From Comamonadaceae bacterium 2PF (GTDB lineage Bacteria > Pseudomonadota > Gammaproteobacteria > Burkholderiales > Burkholderiaceae_C), in contig SCMV01000026.1 of the NCBI GenBank assembly GCA_005502875.1, positions 1 through 58,035 on the forward strand: a stretch of DNA of 58,035 bases, in the 5' to 3' direction. Shown here piece after piece: positions 49,308-58,035 of the stretch (positions within the stretch are counted from its first letter, which is position 1; each line of letters starts with the position of its first letter). Below the pieces are notes generated by a model. That model saw nothing but the letters and a program-made list of their open reading frames with translations, was not told where the DNA came from and searched no databases. Position numbers and translations under genes: made by a program.

Positions 49308-51209
49308 TCAGTCGCCAGAGCCGGCATCACCGCTGGTGAAGCCGGTGAGCCGTCCCTGGTCGTGCACCTTCGGACCCAGGGGTTGCAGGTCCACTGGCTC
49401 CTCCACCGGCGCGACCTCGGCCGACGCTTCGGATTCGGGTGTCGACTGGATCTGGTGAATGAAGCGGCGCGAGCGGTCGTACGGAAAGACATCGTGCACA
49501 TACCCGGCCTGGATGCGCTCCTTGCGCTCCTGCCAGAACGCAGGGTCCAGCAGGTCGGCATGGTGCTGCATGAAGATGTGCCTGACACGCGGGTCACCCA
49601 GCAGGAAAGGCCCGAAGGTCTCGGGGAAGACATCGTGCGGGCCGACCGAGTACCAGATCTCGCCTGACATCTCCTCTTCTTCGTTGCGCGGCTCGGGCAC
49701 CTTGCGGAAGTTGCAGTCGGTGACGTATTCGATCTCGTCGTAGTCGTAGAACACGACCTTGCCGTTGCGCGTGACGCCGAAGTTCTTCCAGAGCATGTCG
49801 CCTGGGAAAATGTTGGCCGCCACCAGGTCCTTGAGCGCATTGCCGTACTCGATGACGGCGTGCTCCAGGGACTCGCCCTCGGCCTCCTGGATGTAGATGT
49901 TGAGCGGCACCATGCGGCGCTCGATGTAGAGGTGTTTGAGGATCAGCACCTGGCCGTCCTCGTCTTCCTCCATCACGCTGGGCGCGAACTTCTTGAGCTC
50001 CTCGATCAGCTCGTCGTCAAAGCGGCTGCGCGGAAAGGCAACGTTGGTGAACTCCAGCGAGTCGGCCATGCGCCCCACGCGGTCGTGGTGCTTGACGAGC
50101 AGGTACTTGCTCATGATGCCTTCACGCGTGGTTTCCTTCTGCGGCGGGAAGTAGTCCTTGATGACCTTGAAGACGAAGGGGTAGGACGGCAGGTCGAACA
50201 CCAGCATCACCATGCCCTTGATGCCGGGCGCGATGCGGAACTTGTCGCTGGAGTGACGCAGGTGGAAGAGGAAGTCGCGGTAGAACAGGTTCTTGCCGTG
50301 CTTTTGCAGGCCGATGGCGCTGTAGAGCTCTCCGCGTGGCTTGCGCGGCATCAGCGTGCGCAGGAACTGCACGTAGGCCGAGGGCACAGGCATGTAGACC
50401 ATGAAGTAGGCGCGCGCGAAGCTGAACAGCGCGAGCAGGTCGTCTTCGCCGAAGAGCGCAGCATCGATGTAAAGGCGGCTCTTGGAGTTGTGCAGGATGG
50501 GGATCGCGAACGGCAGGCTGCGGAACCCGTTGACCACCTTGCCGACGATGTAGGCCCCCTTGTTGCGGAAGAACAGGGAGTTCAGGACCTGGATCTGGAA
50601 GTTGGTGCGCAGGCGAACGGAGCCGACCTGCTCGAGCAGCGCTTCATAGACGAAACCGATGTCGCGATCGAGATCATCGAAGTCGAGCTTGAGCTCGTAG
50701 CTCTCGACGATGGTCTTGAGCATCTGGCGCAGGTTCTCGCGCGTGGGGTAATAAGCACGGAAGGTGCCGCCCGTGCCCTCGTCCTCGTCGTCGATGTACT
50801 CGGTGGACACCGCCGGTCGCACGAAGATGAAGTCGTTGCGGTAGTACTTGCGGTGCAGGATCTTGATGGTGACCGAGTTGAAGAAGGTCTCGGCCAGCTC
50901 GGGCTGCTTGTGACCGGTCAGCAGACCGATGTAGAACAGCTTGATCTGGTGCCAGACCTCCATGGGCAAGGTGCTGGCGCCGTAGTCCTGCTCCAGGCGC
51001 TCAACCGATTCCTCCACGCGCAAGTCATAGAACTCGATGCGAACCCGCTGCGCGGTCTGCTGACCGTGCCAATCGGCCTGCTCGAAGCGCTTCTTGGCCT
51101 GGGCCGTGGTCTCGGAGAAGATCTTGTAGTGGCGGTCGAAGCCATCGAGCAAAGCGCGGGCGATCTCGAAGACCCGAGAGTCGGTGAGTTGTTGCGGGAA
51201 CATCGTCAT
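49308..51209 (-). CDS. aceK: Isocitrate dehydrogenase kinase/phosphatase
   Basis: Bifunctional enzyme that phosphorylates isocitrate dehydrogenase to divert isocitrate to the glyoxylate shunt and reverses it. 633 residues. The unusual kinase domain has the ATP loop [26 protein letters not shown] and the later [23 protein letters not shown] holding the catalytic Asp/Glu. An N-terminal regulatory domain covers about 1-300, and the last 40 residues are variable. Its start overlaps the can stop (TGATG). No icd or aceA is nearby. An alternative start is two codons in. Confidence 0.96.
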   Translation of the reverse strand: MTMFPQQLTDSRVFEIARALLDGFDRHYKIFSETTAQAKKRFEQADWHGQQTAQRVRIEFYDLRVEESVERLEQDYGASTLPMEVWHQIKLFYIGLLTGHKQPELAETFFNSVTIKILHRKYYRNDFIFVRPAVSTEYIDDEDEGTGGTFRAYYPTRENLRQMLKTIVESYELKLDFDDLDRDIGFVYEALLEQVGSVRLRTNFQIQVLNSLFFRNKGAYIVGKVVNGFRSLPFAIPILHNSKSRLYIDAALFGEDDLLALFSFARAYFMVYMPVPSAYVQFLRTLMPRKPRGELYSAIGLQKHGKNLFYRDFLFHLRHSSDKFRIAPGIKGMVMLVFDLPSYPFVFKVIKDYFPPQKETTREGIMSKYLLVKHHDRVGRMADSLEFTNVAFPRSRFDDELIEELKKFAPSVMEEDEDGQVLILKHLYIERRMVPLNIYIQEAEGESLEHAVIEYGNALKDLVAANIFPGDMLWKNFGVTRNGKVVFYDYDEIEYVTDCNFRKVPEPRNEEEEMSGEIWYSVGPHDVFPETFGPFLLGDPRVRHIFMQHHADLLDPAFWQERKERIQAGYVHDVFPYDRSRRFIHQIQSTPESEASAEVAPVEEPVDLQPLGPKVHDQGRLTGFTSGDAGSGD

Positions 51210-51907
51210 CAGCGTGACTCGGTGGGGGTGGCGGATCCGGTCTGCGCGTGGCGTTGCTGCAGCCCGGTCAAGGCATGGTCAAACACAGCCTGCACCTGAT
51301 CGGAGGATGCAACGGTCATGCGCAAATCGTTGATCAATCCATTATGCAAGCCGTATACCCAGCCATGGATGACCACTTCCTGCCCACGCTGCCACGCGTC
51401 CTGCACCACGGTGGTTTCACAAACGTTGCGACACTGCGCCAGCACATTGAGCTCACACAGGGCGTTGAGCCTGGCTGGCCCGTCCGGCACGGTTTGCAGC
51501 CACTCCTGGTGTGAGTTGCGAACATCCTTGACGTGGCGCAACCAGTTGTCGGCAAGACCAATGCGGATGTCGTTCATCGCAGCGTTGACGCCGCTGCACC
51601 CGTAGTGACCCACGACCATGATGTGCTTGACCTTGAGCGAGTCGATGGCGAACTCCATCACCGACAAGCAATTGAGGTCGGTGTGCACCACCACATTGGC
51701 CACGTTGCGGTGCACGAACAGCTCGCCGGGCAGCAAGCCGCAGATTTCGTTGGCAGGCACGCGGCTGTCGCTGCAGCCGATCCACAGGTATTGCGGCGAC
51801 TGCTGCTTTTGCAGGCGGCTGAAAAAACCTGGCGTGCGCTGCTCGATGTCTCGGGCCCAGGCGCGGTTGCTGTCGAAAAGGTGGGGAAGGGAATGCTGGT
51901 CGCTCAT
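51209..51907 (-). CDS. can: Beta-carbonic anhydrase
   Basis: Zinc enzyme interconverting CO2 and bicarbonate, supplying carboxylases. 232 residues from ATG 51907. Zinc ligands Cys45 and Asp47 (GCSDSR), His101 and Cys104 (GHYGCSG) are present; RNVANVV follows the pattern of the Can family. A candidate promoter precedes it. It is coupled to aceK by a 1-bp overlap. The longer open frame upstream is antisense to the neighbouring hydrolase. Confidence 0.95.
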   Translation of the reverse strand: MSDQHSLPHLFDSNRAWARDIEQRTPGFFSRLQKQQSPQYLWIGCSDSRVPANEICGLLPGELFVHRNVANVVVHTDLNCLSVMEFAIDSLKVKHIMVVGHYGCSGVNAAMNDIRIGLADNWLRHVKDVRNSHQEWLQTVPDGPARLNALCELNVLAQCRNVCETTVVQDAWQRGQEVVIHGWVYGLHNGLINDLRMTVASSDQVQAVFDHALTGLQQRHAQTGSATPTESR

Positions 51908-51914
51908 GACCCGC

Positions 51915-51942
51915 AGTGTAGACAAGCCTGCAGGGGTGGCAA
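51915..51942 (-). promoter_or_regulatory. Putative promoter of can-aceK
   Basis: On the minus strand TTGCCA (51937-51942) and TACACT (51915-51920) are 16 bp apart, leading to a very short leader before the start at 51907. Confidence 0.45.
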
Positions 51943-51976
51943 GCACCCTGGGCAACACCGGGGCACAATCGACTGG

Positions 51977-53065
51977 ATGAGCCGCAGCACCCAACCCTCC
52001 CCCGCCCCCACGCAAATCGCCTACCCCTGGGGCGATGCCATGCCGCCGACCGGCGAGTTGATGGCGCTTCGCCCGGGACTGCAGTGGCTTCGCATGCCCC
52101 TGCCCTTCGCGCTGAACCACATCAACCTGTGGGTGCTGGACGACGCGGCGGCTGGGCAAGCAGGCTGGATGGTGGTGGACGCAGGCATCGCCTCGGAGCC
52201 CATCCGGCAAGCCTGGCAGGCACTCTGGCAAGGCCCGCTGTCCTGCGCCCCACTTCGGCGCATGCTGGTGACCCACATGCACCCTGACCACGTGGGCAAC
52301 GCGGACTGGTTGATCGAGCGGTTCAGCGCCCCAGGCCAGCCTGCGCGACTGTGGATGAGCGCCACCGATCACCTGGCGGCCTTGCAGGCCTGCGAGGCCA
52401 CGTCGTCACAGGGAGGAGAACGCGCAGCCGCCTTCTTTGCCAGCCATGGCCTGAGCCGCGCAGAAGACCTCGCCAAAATCCGTGAGCGCAGCGGTTATTA
52501 CCGAGCCCTGGTGCCCGGCGTGCCGCGCGCCCACCACAGGCTGATCGATGGCATGGAGTTCGATGTGGGGGATCGGCGCTGGCGCTGCATCGCCGGGTAC
52601 GGGCACAGCCCTGAGCACATCGCGTTGCACAACGAGCGGGACGGGTTGTTGATCTCGGGCGACATGCTGCTGCCGTCGATTTCGACCAACATCAGCGTCT
52701 ACGAGATGGAACCAGAGGGTGACCCGCTGGGGCTTTTCCTGGACTCGATCAAAGGGATGCAGGACCTGCCGGCTGACACCCTGGCGCTGCCCTCGCATGG
52801 GCGCCCGTTCACGGGCATCCACGCGCGCATCCAGCAGCTTGAGCAGCACCACGACGACCGCCTGGCAGAGGTCATGCAAGCTTGCATGCAGGCCCCGTCA
52901 TCGGCGGCAGACATGCTGCCGGTGCTGTTCAAACGCCCACTCGACTTGCACCAGACTACCTTCGCCATGGGCGAGGCGATCGCTCATTTGAACCACCTGT
53001 GGCACCGAGGCGAACTCAAGCGCGAACAGGACCAGGAAGGCGTCTGGCGCTTCGCTGCGCGCTGA
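51977..53065 (+). CDS. Metallo-beta-lactamase-fold hydrolase
   Basis: A 362-residue protein. The MBL core begins around residue 48 (HINLWVLDD) and has the zinc motif THMHPDH (His100, His102, Asp104, His105), followed by the third metal histidine in GYGHSPEHIAL and by the bridging Asp in LLISGDMLLPSIS. A C-terminal helical region of about 90 residues (DDRLAEVMQAC onward) resembles the small C-terminal domain of LACTB2/glyoxalase II-like hydrolases. The substrate is unknown. It starts 70 bp from divergent can. Confidence 0.85.
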   Translation: MSRSTQPSPAPTQIAYPWGDAMPPTGELMALRPGLQWLRMPLPFALNHINLWVLDDAAAGQAGWMVVDAGIASEPIRQAWQALWQGPLSCAPLRRMLVTHMHPDHVGNADWLIERFSAPGQPARLWMSATDHLAALQACEATSSQGGERAAAFFASHGLSRAEDLAKIRERSGYYRALVPGVPRAHHRLIDGMEFDVGDRRWRCIAGYGHSPEHIALHNERDGLLISGDMLLPSISTNISVYEMEPEGDPLGLFLDSIKGMQDLPADTLALPSHGRPFTGIHARIQQLEQHHDDRLAEVMQACMQAPSSAADMLPVLFKRPLDLHQTTFAMGEAIAHLNHLWHRGELKREQDQEGVWRFAAR

Positions 53066-53111
53066 GCAGACAAGACACGACTCGGGGACACCGGTTGGCG
53101 CCCCGTCTTGC

Positions 53112-54023
53112 TCACTCGGGGATGACCACCCGGCGCAGGTGATCGCGCGCGGGTTCGTACTCCGGCAGGATCGATCGCAAGACGTCCCAGAAAGCGGGGC
53201 TGTGGTTCATCTCGCGCAGGTGCGCCAGCTCGTGCGCCACCACGTAGTCGATGACGTCCAGGCTGAAGTGCATCAGCCGCCAATGCAGGCGGATGGAGCC
53301 ATCGGCGCTGGCGCTGCCCCAGCGAGTGCGCGCCGAAGACAGGCTCACGCGCTTGACGACAACCCCCAGCTTGCGAGCGTAATGCTCAGCGCGTTCGGCG
53401 AACAGCATGCGGGCTTCACGCTGCAACCAGGCTTCGGCGGCATCGCGGATCTGCGTGGCCACGGCGTCGTGAGGCAGGCCCAGCCTGAGGGTGTGCCGGC
53501 AGGGCGCGGCATCCAGCGAAGCAGGCTGAAAGCGCGCCCCGGTCTGAGCCGGATCGAGGATGACGGTGACGGGCTCACCCATGAAGGGCAATTGGCAGCC
53601 AGCGCGCCAATCGATCTGCGCCGACACCTGGCGGCGTGCGCGCTCTCGCTGGTCAACCAGCTTGTTGCAGATCCAGCGCTCTTTGGCACGCAGGGCAATT
53701 TCGATGTCCGACCAGGAGACCCAACTGGGCGCCCGGACCGACAGGCCTTCGTCGCTCACGACCATGCCGATGCTGCGCCGCTGCACGCGGGTGCATTCGT
53801 AGCCCACCAGGGCCTTGCCCAGGCGAATTTCACGCACCGCGCGCGGGTGGCGAAACACCGGCAAGCTGCCCAGCAGGGCCGCCTCGGGCACGCTGGCTCG
53901 TGCTTCGGCGCAATGGTTGGCAGCCTGGTGGCCGCCCGATCGGTCTGCTTCGCCATCGGGTGCGGCGACCGGCGCCTCGTCATCCCAGAGCTGCAACTGC
54001 TGCGCAGCGGGCATGGAACTCAA
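53112..54023 (-). CDS. YgjP-like (WLM/SprT-related) zinc metallopeptidase
   Basis: A 303-residue protein of the YgjP/DUF45 family. The metal site HELAHLREMNH (His264, Glu265, His268, His274) is close to the C-terminus, as in that family, after the segment RTRWGSASADGSIRLHWRL. An N-terminal region of about 55 residues is extra and contains QLQLW at residues 9-13, resembling a sliding-clamp peptide. No substrate is known. Its start overlaps the gmhB stop by 4 bp (ATGA), so it is last of glyQ-glyS-gmhB. Confidence 0.88.
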   Translation of the reverse strand: MSSMPAAQQLQLWDDEAPVAAPDGEADRSGGHQAANHCAEARASVPEAALLGSLPVFRHPRAVREIRLGKALVGYECTRVQRRSIGMVVSDEGLSVRAPSWVSWSDIEIALRAKERWICNKLVDQRERARRQVSAQIDWRAGCQLPFMGEPVTVILDPAQTGARFQPASLDAAPCRHTLRLGLPHDAVATQIRDAAEAWLQREARMLFAERAEHYARKLGVVVKRVSLSSARTRWGSASADGSIRLHWRLMHFSLDVIDYVVAHELAHLREMNHSPAFWDVLRSILPEYEPARDHLRRVVIPE

Positions 54024-54658
54024 GTCAACTCTCCCATGTGGGTGGCCACGGGCGCGTCGTCTCCATGGGCTCGTCGGTCTCGCAGGACGATGAAGTCGGC
54101 GAAGGCGGACAGATCGGGATGGATGGTCAGGTCGGGCACGCGGCGGCGCAGGTCCTGCAGTTCCGCCTCGCTCATGGTGGCGGCCTGGCCGGTGCGCACC
54201 AGGTGAGGCTCACAGCCCACCGACTGCGCCGCCAGCACATCGCGAGGCAAATCACCCACCATGGGCACGCCCGCCAGATCGCAGCCAAAGCGCTGACCGA
54301 TCATCTGGAACAGACCTGGCAAGGGCTTGCGGCAGGTGCAATGGTCTTCGGGGGTGTGAGGACAGAAGAACACCGCCTCCACCCGGCCGCCCACGCGCGC
54401 CAGCAACTGGTTCATCTTGGCGTGCATGGCGTTGAGCGAGACCATGTCGAACAGGCCGCGCCCGATGCCGGACTGGTTGGTGGCCACGACCACATGCCAG
54501 CCCGCGTGGTTCAGGCGGGCAATGGCCTCCAGGGCACCAGGCAGGGGCACCCACTCGTCGGCGGACTTGATGTAGTCCTCGCGCTCGTGGTTGATGGTGC
54601 CATCGCGGTCGACGATGACCAGCTTGATGGCCTCACCGGGGTGGGGACGAGACAGCAT
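54020..54658 (-). CDS. gmhB: D-glycero-beta-D-manno-heptose-1,7-bisphosphate 7-phosphatase
   Basis: HAD-superfamily phosphatase of ADP-heptose synthesis for LPS core. 212 residues. The HAD motif VDRDGTIN gives Asp17 and Asp19; the zinc-binding segment CPHTPEDHCTCRKP is a GmhB hallmark that separates it from HisB-N. The C-terminal MVGDLPRDVLAAQSVG is HAD motif IV. Nine bp after glyS. Other heptose genes are absent from the window. Confidence 0.94.
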   Translation of the reverse strand: MLSRPHPGEAIKLVIVDRDGTINHEREDYIKSADEWVPLPGALEAIARLNHAGWHVVVATNQSGIGRGLFDMVSLNAMHAKMNQLLARVGGRVEAVFFCPHTPEDHCTCRKPLPGLFQMIGQRFGCDLAGVPMVGDLPRDVLAAQSVGCEPHLVRTGQAATMSEAELQDLRRRVPDLTIHPDLSAFADFIVLRDRRAHGDDAPVATHMGELT

Positions 54659-54667
54659 GTGTTTGGA

Positions 54668-56848
54668 TCAGGCAGCCAGTCGGGACAGGTCGGCAACTTG
54701 GTTCATCGCGGCATGCAGCGCGGCCAGCAGGCCCAGGCGGTTGGCCTTCAGCGCAGGGTCGTCGGCGTTGACCATGACCCCGTCGAAGAAGGCGTCCACC
54801 GGGGCCTTGAGGGCCGCCAGCGCCTGCAGGGATCCAGTGTAGTCGCCTTGTTCGAAAGCCGCTTGGGCTTTGGGGCCCACGGCTTGGAGGGCTTCGTACA
54901 GGGCGCCTTCGGCGGGCTCCTTGAACAGGGCCGCACTGACCTTGGCCTCGACCTCGCCTTCGACCTTCTTGAGGATGTTGCTCACGCGCTTGTTGGCCGC
55001 GGCCAGCGAGGCGGCTTCGGGCAGGGCCACGAAGGCACGCACAGCAGCCAGGCGGCGCGGCACGTCACCCAGGCGAGCGGGCTGCAAGGCCAGCACGGCA
55101 TCGACTTCCTGGGCGCTGTAACCCTGCTCGCGCAGCGACACGGCCAGGCGGTCGGCGAAGAAACCCAGCAGGGCCTCGGTCGGCTTGTTGATCAGCTCGC
55201 CAAACGGCGCGGCGGCCGCGTCGAACAGCTCGGGCAACGACAGCGGCAGGTTCTTCTCGATGAGCAGGCGGATCACACCCAGCGCGTGGCGACGAAGCGC
55301 GAACGGGTCCTTGTCGCCGGTGGGCAACTGGCCGATGCCGAACAGGCCCACCAGGGTTTCGAGCTTGTCGGCCAGGGCCAGCACGGTGCCGGTGTGGTTG
55401 CGCGGCAGGCTGTCACCAGCGAAGCGCGGCTTGTAGTGGTCTTCGATGGCGATGGCCACGCCATCACGCAGACCTTCGTGGCGGGCATAGTAGCCGCCCA
55501 TGATGCCTTGCAGCTCGGGGAATTCGCCGACCATGTCGGTCAGCAGGTCGGTCTTGGCGAGCAGCGCGGCTTCCTGGGCCTTGCTGTCGAGCACCTTGAA
55601 GTGGTCCTGGTCATCGACCGAGAACGGAACGGTGTGCAGGCTGAGCTGGTTGACCACGGCGTGGGCGATGGCGCGCACGCGCTCGGCGCGCTCGCCCTGG
55701 GTGCCCAGCTTGCCGTGGTAGACCACCTTGGCCAGGCCCGGCACGCGCGAAGCCAGCGTCTTCTTGCGGTCCTGGTCGAAGAAGAACTTGGCGTCAGCCA
55801 GGCGCGGGCGCACCACGCGCTCGTTGCCTTCGATGATGGCGCTCGGGTCGGACGGCTGGATGTTGCTCACCACCAGGAACTGGTGGGTCAGCTTGCCGTC
55901 GGCGTCGAGCAGCGGAAAGTACTTCTGGTTGGCCTTCATCGTGAGGATGAGGCACTCCTGAGGCACCGCCAGGAAGGCTTCTTCGAATCGGCCGATCAAC
56001 ACATTGGGGCGCTCGACCAGCGCGGTGACTTCGTCGAGCAGGGCTTCGTCTTCAATCGGCTTGAGGTGGTTGCCAGCACGGCCCGCAGCCGACGTCAGCT
56101 GCGACACGATCTCGGCGCGGCGCTCGGTGAAGCTGGCGATCACGGCACCATCGTCGCGCAGTTGCGCGGCGTAGCTGTCGGCATCGCGCAGCACCACTGG
56201 CGAGACCCTGGCCTCGAAGCGGTGGCCGTGGGTTTCTCGCGTGGCCTTCAAGCCCAGGGCCTGCACCGGCACGACCTGATCGCCGTGCAGCGCGACCAGG
56301 CCATGCGCGGGGCGCACGAAGTTCACGCTGGTCCAGCCAGGCTGGAAGCCGGCGCCTTCGCCCTGCTCCAACTGGTAAGTCATGACCTTGGGAATGGGCA
56401 GCCTGGCCAGCGACTCGTCAAGGGCCTTCTGCAGGCCTTCGGCCAGCGAGGCACCGGCCTTGACCGTGTCAAGGAACAGCGCCTCAGCCTTGCCATCAGG
56501 CTGACGCTTGAGCGAAGGCACCACCTCGGCACCCAGGCCGAGCGAAGCCAGCTTCTTGAGCAGCGCAGGCGTGGCTTGACCGCTGGCGTCGAGGCCCACG
56601 GTCACGGGCATCAGCTTGTGCTGCACAGGCTGGTCGCTGGCCTTGCCAACCACACCAGTCACGTGCACGGCCAGGCGACGCGGCGAGGCGTAAGGCGTGA
56701 CGGCGGCATCGGCCGAGGCCAGTCCCTGGGCCTTGAGGCCGTCGGCCAGCACAGAGGCAAAGGACTCGCCCAGTTTTTTCAGCGCTTTGGGGGGCAGCTC
56801 TTCGACGAAGAGTTCAACCAGCAGGTTGGCGGTGCGGATGTCGGACAT
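54668..56848 (-). CDS. glyS: Glycyl-tRNA synthetase beta subunit
   Basis: The tRNA-binding and editing-like subunit of the heterotetrameric GlyRS. 726 residues. N-terminus NLLVELFVEELPPKALKKLGESF, the HD-like segment, LADKLETLVGLFGIGQLPTGDKDPFALRRHALGVIRLL and a C-terminal DALR-type anticodon-binding region with FFDGVMVNADDPALKANRL are all conserved. Four bp after glyQ. Confidence 0.97.
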   Translation of the reverse strand: MSDIRTANLLVELFVEELPPKALKKLGESFASVLADGLKAQGLASADAAVTPYASPRRLAVHVTGVVGKASDQPVQHKLMPVTVGLDASGQATPALLKKLASLGLGAEVVPSLKRQPDGKAEALFLDTVKAGASLAEGLQKALDESLARLPIPKVMTYQLEQGEGAGFQPGWTSVNFVRPAHGLVALHGDQVVPVQALGLKATRETHGHRFEARVSPVVLRDADSYAAQLRDDGAVIASFTERRAEIVSQLTSAAGRAGNHLKPIEDEALLDEVTALVERPNVLIGRFEEAFLAVPQECLILTMKANQKYFPLLDADGKLTHQFLVVSNIQPSDPSAIIEGNERVVRPRLADAKFFFDQDRKKTLASRVPGLAKVVYHGKLGTQGERAERVRAIAHAVVNQLSLHTVPFSVDDQDHFKVLDSKAQEAALLAKTDLLTDMVGEFPELQGIMGGYYARHEGLRDGVAIAIEDHYKPRFAGDSLPRNHTGTVLALADKLETLVGLFGIGQLPTGDKDPFALRRHALGVIRLLIEKNLPLSLPELFDAAAAPFGELINKPTEALLGFFADRLAVSLREQGYSAQEVDAVLALQPARLGDVPRRLAAVRAFVALPEAASLAAANKRVSNILKKVEGEVEAKVSAALFKEPAEGALYEALQAVGPKAQAAFEQGDYTGSLQALAALKAPVDAFFDGVMVNADDPALKANRLGLLAALHAAMNQVADLSRLAA

Positions 56849-56852
56849 GCTT

Positions 56853-57788
56853 TTACGCCGCCTTCTTGTTGTTCAGTTGCTCGATGACTTCGTCGGCCCA
56901 GGCCTTCGGGGCCATGGGGAAGCCCAGGCGGGCACGGCTGTCGAGGTAGCTGGCCGCCACGCTGCGCGCCAGGTTGCGGATGCGGCCGATGTAGGCGGCG
57001 CGCTCGGTCACCGAGATGGCACCACGCGCGTCCAGCAGGTTGAAGGTATGCGCGGCCTTGAGCACCTGCTCGTAGGCCGGCAGGGCCAACTGCTGCGTCA
57101 TCAGGTACTGGGCCTGCGTCTCGTAGTTGGTGAAGGCCCCCAGCAGGAACTCGACGTTGCTGTGCTCGAAGTTGTAGGTGGACTGCTCGACCTCGTTTTG
57201 GTGGAAGACGTCGCCGTACTTCACGACGTTGCCTGCCGGGTCCTTCGAATAGACCAGGTCGTACACGCTTTCCACGCCCTGCAGGTACATGGCCAGGCGT
57301 TCCAGGCCATAGGTGATCTCGCCGGTGATCGGCTTGCAGTCGATGCCACCGACCTGCTGGAAGTAGGTGAACTGCGTCACCTCCATGCCGTTGAGCCAGA
57401 CCTCCCAGCCCAGGCCCCATGCGCCCAGCGTCGGATTTTCCCAGTCGTCCTCGACGAAGCGGATGTCGTTCTTCTTGAGGTCAAAGCCCAGGGCCTCGAG
57501 CGAACCCAGGTAGAGCTCCAGGATGTTGGCCGGCGCCGGCTTGAGCACCACCTGGTACTGGTAGTAATGCTGCAGGCGATTGGGGTTCTCGCCGTAGCGG
57601 CCGTCCTTGGGGCGGCGGCTGGGCTGCACGTAGGCGGCCTTCCAGGGCTCGGGGCCGAGGGCGCGCAGGAAGGTGGCGGTGTGGCTGGTGCCCGCGCCCA
57701 CTTCCATGTCGTACGGTTGCAGCAAGGTGCAGCCCTGGGCGTCCCAGTAGCTTTGCAGGCGAAGGATGAGTTGCTGGAAGGTCAGCAT
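56853..57788 (-). CDS. glyQ: Glycyl-tRNA synthetase alpha subunit
   Basis: Catalytic class II subunit. 311 residues. [33 protein letters not shown] is the family start, fixing ATG 57788; [18 protein letters not shown] and the motif 3-like [12 protein letters not shown] follow. The frame is open to 57893, but those residues are not conserved. A -10-like TAGAAT (57901-57906, minus strand) sits about 110 nt upstream. Confidence 0.97.
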   Translation of the reverse strand: MLTFQQLILRLQSYWDAQGCTLLQPYDMEVGAGTSHTATFLRALGPEPWKAAYVQPSRRPKDGRYGENPNRLQHYYQYQVVLKPAPANILELYLGSLEALGFDLKKNDIRFVEDDWENPTLGAWGLGWEVWLNGMEVTQFTYFQQVGGIDCKPITGEITYGLERLAMYLQGVESVYDLVYSKDPAGNVVKYGDVFHQNEVEQSTYNFEHSNVEFLLGAFTNYETQAQYLMTQQLALPAYEQVLKAAHTFNLLDARGAISVTERAAYIGRIRNLARSVAASYLDSRARLGFPMAPKAWADEVIEQLNNKKAA

Positions 57789-57974
57789 GTTGAAACCTTG
57801 TGGGCTGCGCGCAGGCACGACCTGCGCGACAACCGGTGTGGGGATGACGCAAACCGCGCCCTTGGCCTGGGCTGCGCGAATGCGAAAAGCCAAACCCCCG
57901 ATTCTAGTGAAGAAGAGAGACGGCGCTGCGCGCCCGACACACCCAGCGCGCGCTGCACAACGCTCGGGCGCGGC

Positions 57975-58035
57975 TCAGGGGCGACGATGCAGGGCAGGCC
58001 AGCCCACACCCCCCACCAGCAGCAACCCCACCACC
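57975..58035 (-). CDS. C-terminal end of a membrane protein, possibly Lnt
   Basis: The minus-strand frame entering from the right edge reads VVGLLLVGGVGWPALHRRP and stops at 57975. A hydrophobic end with a basic tail fits the last membrane helix of apolipoprotein N-acyltransferase, which often lies upstream of glyQ in Burkholderiales. Only 19 residues are visible, so this is a guess from context. Confidence 0.3.
   Translation of the reverse strand, partial: VVGLLLVGGVGWPALHRRP

Noticed and set aside
51964..51969. CACAAT as a -10 for the metallo-beta-lactamase-fold gene
   Set aside because: Lies 8 bp before the start codon with no -35.
53636..56887. A 1083-codon open frame on the plus strand
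   Set aside because: It is antisense to glyS, gmhB and the metallopeptidase, all clearly conserved. Long antisense frames are normal at this GC content, and its composition is low-complexity Gln/His/Arg/Val.

Overview
The window is a stretch of a high-GC chromosome from a betaproteobacterium, almost certainly order Burkholderiales. The evidence is the gene order rpsB-tsf-pyrH-frr-uppS-cdsA-dxr-rseP-bamA-skp-lpxD-fabZ-lpxA-lpxB-rnhB, the order hfq-hflX-hflK-hflC-DUF2065-hisZ-purA, a PriB gene inside the rpsF operon, and protein sequences typical of the Comamonadaceae/Sphaerotilaceae side of the order. The genus cannot be fixed by reading alone. Nearly every base is accounted for by conserved housekeeping genes. 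I found no insertion sequence, prophage, CRISPR array, toxin-antitoxin pair or island of unusual composition.

Layout. 1-7.3 kb: the tail of an HPt phosphotransfer protein, the divergent pair ppsR / ppsA (PEP synthase and its regulatory kinase/phosphorylase), then rpsF-priB-rpsR-rplI and dnaB on the plus strand. 7.3-23.7 kb: all minus strand. A BI-1 membrane protein and a TrmH-family methyltransferase come first. The rest, read in transcription order from 23.7 kb down, is translation (rpsB, tsf, frr), UMP kinase, undecaprenyl and phospholipid precursors (uppS, cdsA), isoprenoid synthesis (dxr), envelope proteolysis and outer-membrane assembly (rseP, bamA, skp), lipid A (lpxD, fabZ, lpxA, lpxB) and rnhB. 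24.0-27.1 kb: RNase R and, divergent from it, two identical tRNA-Leu(CAG) genes, each with its own promoter and terminator. 27.2-46.9 kb: a second long minus-strand series. In transcription order it is scpB, rluB, ndk, rlmN, pilF/pilW, rodZ, ispG, hisS, yfgM-like, bamB, der, hfq, hflX, hflK, hflC, DUF2065, hisZ, purA and a phosphoribosyltransferase. 47.2-58.0 kb: rluD and bamD divergent, aceK-can, a metallo-beta-lactamase-fold hydrolase, then glyQ-glyS-gmhB-YgjP-like metallopeptidase and possibly the end of lnt.

How the genes work together. The window concentrates envelope biogenesis (lipid A, BAM complex subunits A, B and D, Skp, RseP, RodZ, undecaprenyl diphosphate, CDP-DAG, heptose phosphatase) with the translation apparatus, tRNA/rRNA modification (RlmN, RluB, RluD, a SpoU methyltransferase), replication and segregation (DnaB, PriB, ScpB) and carbon-flux control at PEP and isocitrate (PpsA/PpsR, AceK). 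Many genes overlap by 4 bp (ATGA/GTGA), which suggests translational coupling.

I did not find a clearly new multi-gene system. The observations most worth a second look are regulatory or architectural: a cluster of DnaA-box-like sites immediately before dnaB, a dyad inside overlapping divergent ppsR/ppsA promoters, a structured rpsB leader, an RluB pseudouridine synthase with about 450 residues of low-complexity extensions, a clamp-motif-like peptide at the N-terminus of the YgjP-like metallopeptidase, and the paired tRNA-Leu transcription units.
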